A stretch of DNA of 64,000 bases from assembly GCF_029962835.1 (NCBI RefSeq), contig NC_080582.1:19848032-19912031 (forward strand), written 5' to 3'. A program made the position numbers and the translations under genes. Below are positions 62,156-64,000 of the stretch, piece after piece (positions within the stretch are counted from its first letter, which is position 1; each line of letters begins with the position of its first letter). Source of the DNA: Magnolia sinica (Eukaryota > Streptophyta > Magnoliopsida > Magnoliales > Magnoliaceae). The notes under the pieces are model-generated. The model saw only the letters and a program-made list of their open reading frames with translations. It had not been told where the DNA came from and searched no databases.

Positions 62156-62740
62156 TAGTTTTTGATGTTTTTAAGATGGGCCAAGTGAGGCCAACCGATC
62201 AATGGTTTGGATCTCACTTTGGACCCTAAGATGTGGCCGATGGCCCACTTAGATCATCATGATCATTCCATGATGGGACTATTCTCCATGGACCCCATCA
62301 TGATGTTTATTTTTCTTGCATATTTAGGGTCATCTAGACCGTCTAATTTAGTGGGGAAGGGATCTCCACCGTTGGATTTTGGATTTAAGAGGCCTATGTG
62401 TAATGGGACCCACTTGATGTATGATTTAGTGCAAGGGAGGGCCCATAATGCCGGGGTCCCTCCATCACGCGTGTCCCACTCTCTATCCCTCTCTCTCCCT
62501 CTCTTTCTCTTTTTTTATGTGTGATGATAATGAAGTTGTGTGGCCCACTTGAATGGACCCCACCACAAGGTATATATTCTATCCAAACCATCTACAAGTG
62601 GGGCCCACTTTGTGTGTATTGTACCCACACTATACCCCACTTGGTGGCCCACCTAAGCAGGGCCCACCTCCAACGAATATGCTAAGTCCAGCGTCCAGGG
62701 ACGCTGGACGTTTGCTGGAAAGAAAAACAAATATTGGCTT
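62156..62740. other. Non-coding, GGGCCCAC-rich, possibly LTR interior
   Basis: Words such as GGACCCCATCATGATGTTTA and TGGGACCCACTTGATGTATG occur without clear inverted ends. A short perfect hairpin CCAGCGTCC-AGG-GACGCTGG lies at 62689-62708. Confidence 0.4.
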
Positions 62741-63140
62741 GGTTCCAAGCCAATGGGGGAGGCCCACTCATTTTGGCCCTACCTTGATGTATGTCTTCAA
62801 TCCACGCCGTCCATTCCCCTCTCAACCTCATTTTAGGCGTTGAACCAAAAAATGGTGTCAACCCGAGGTCCTGGCAGGCCATACAGTAACAAATAGTGGT
62901 TTTCACCATTAAAACCTTCCCTATTGCTTTTATACGGCGAAACATGCCCAATATTGGGCTTGTTTTGCTTGTCTGGATCCATGGAGGGCCATTGGACGGA
63001 GTAGATTGTCTAAATGTGGACCCCACCTGTAAAATCCACAGAAAGACTAGAAATCAAAAAAAAAAAACATCACAGCAGCTGCTGTGTCAGAAATGCAGCA
63101 CGCACTACCTGCGTACCAGCGTCCGGGCGGACAGGCAGCC
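62741..63140. mobile_element. GGGCCCACC-family element, diverged
   Basis: GGCCCTACCTTGATGTATGT, then TCAATCCACGCCGTCCATTC on the left partly pairs with GGCCATTGGACGGAGTAGAT, then AAATGTGGACCCCACC on the right. Family internal words (CACCATTAAAACCTTCC) are present. Confidence 0.5.
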
Positions 63141-63445
63141 ACCCACGGCTCTAGCCGTGGGCCCCACCTTGATGTTTATTTGTCATCTACTCCGTTCAAA
63201 TGGTGGGCCCTAAGGTCAGTGGACCACCCTCCAAATTTCAAGTCTATCCAAGACTCAGGTGGTCGACACCATATGAAACAGTGGGATTGAATCTCTACCT
63301 TTGAAACCCTTTTGGGGTCCACAGAAGTTTTGGATCAGGGTGAAATTTGATTTCACCCTTCATCTAGGTCTACTTGACCTTACCAACGGGTTGGATGGCA
63401 TATCAGATATTATGGTGGGCCCCACATGGAGCCCACAATGATGCA
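63141..63445. mobile_element. GGGCCCACC-family element, partial
   Basis: GTGGGCCCCACCTTGATGTT, then TATTTGTCATCTACTCCG opens the copy. CAGAAGTTTTGGATCAGG and GGGTTGGATGGCATATCAGA follow, and ATTATGGTGGGCCCCACATG closes it. Confidence 0.5.
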
Positions 63446-63549
63446 CGTGTTTAGCTGCCACCGTCCAGGCGGACGGTGGAGCCCACTGTGATGATGGTGT
63501 TGAGCCCACAGTGAGCCTGTTCGTGTGCGTGCATGTGTGGGTGTGTGTA

Positions 63550-63590
63550 TGTATATTTATATATATATATATAATATTATATTATGTGTA

Positions 63591-63632
<42 letters not shown>

Positions 63633-63645
63633 ATTATATATAATT
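63550..63645. repeat. AT-rich microsatellite
   Basis: Two TA runs (63557-63571 and 63598-63630) separated by AATATTATATTATG. Confidence 0.9.
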
Positions 63646-63654
63646 TGCTGGTGA

Positions 63655-64000
63655 TGGGAGGCCCATCTTAGTTTACTTGTGGCCTGTGGTCGAGGCCCAC
63701 TTTGATATGTATTTAAGGCCCATCTCAGCTTACTTGTGGCCCATGGTTGAGGCCCACTTTGATTTATATGTAAGGCCCATGGGTCGAGGCCCATTTGATG
63801 TATTAGGGGCCCATGGGTTAAGGCCCATTAAGATGTATAAGGACCTATGGGTTGAGGCCCATTTGATGTACATATGGGGCCCAATTGGCGAGGCCCATTT
63901 GATACACATAAGGCCCATAAGATTAGGCCCATTTGATGTATTCTAAGGCCCACGGGTTATGGCCCATTGCAATACACATAAGGCCCATTGGTGCGGCCCA
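63655..64000 (+). repeat. GGCCCAT minisatellite, runs off the window end
   Basis: About seven to eight degenerate units of roughly 40-50 bp. Each has AAGGCCCATGGGTTGAGGCC then CATTTGATGTATA or a close variant. Unit starts fall near 63659, 63715, 63772, 63810, 63842, 63880, 63912 and 63945. The array continues past base 64000. Confidence 0.85.

Overview
This is plant nuclear DNA. The evidence is spliceosomal introns, Ty1/copia and Ty3/gypsy retrotransposon debris with tRNA primer sites, hAT transposons, and many short inverted-repeat elements built on a GGGCCCACC..TGATGTATGTG theme. One host gene in 64 kb and a multi-kilobase intron loaded with transposons suggest a large, repeat-rich genome. 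The GGGCCCACC..TGATGTATG repeat style suggests a woody early-diverging angiosperm such as a magnoliid. That placement is an inference from memory of such genomes and was not tested.

The only host gene I can support is a BAM4-type beta-amylase on the + strand. I assembled it as ten exons from 6828 to 31867. They join in phase to an open frame of 522 residues, close to the usual length for the family. Intron 1 is 14.1 kb, and 11.5 kb of it is one Ty1/copia element inserted in antisense. That element contains a 5.0-kb hAT transposon with a nearly intact transposase, plus a 0.93-kb non-autonomous hAT element. Each insertion is framed by a target-site duplication: CATGC/CATGT for copia, CATGATCC for the large hAT, and CTTTTCTA/CTTTTCTG for the small one. 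Later introns carry further small elements.

Layout. 1-465: a long terminal repeat (LTR) in minus orientation. 466-3471: a broken copia element lacking reverse transcriptase (RT) and RNase H. 3.5-6.6 kb: inverted-repeat elements in partial tandem upstream of the gene. 6.8-31.9 kb: the BAM4-like gene with its transposon-filled introns. 32.4-41 kb: a large imperfect hairpin, an array of inverted-repeat elements and three short SINE-like repeats. 42.3-50 kb: a copia RT fragment split by a solo LTR, which is itself split by a second, oppositely oriented LTR. 50.0-50.7 kb: a decayed hAT transposase. 50.9-53 kb: three inverted-repeat elements, two with clear 9-bp target duplications, which points to Mutator. 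54.3-61.4 kb: an Athila-type gypsy element with a tRNA-Asp primer site and several nonsense codons. 61.4-64 kb: a second, inverted copy of the LTR family seen at base 1, more inverted-repeat elements, and a GGCCCAT minisatellite running off the end.

No tRNA, rRNA, CRISPR or prokaryotic gene is visible. I see no unprecedented biochemical system. The most unusual content is the three-level nest inside intron 1, the hAT element with palindromic subterminal repeats and a probable GC-AG intron, the Mutator-like short-element family, and the inverted nested LTRs.
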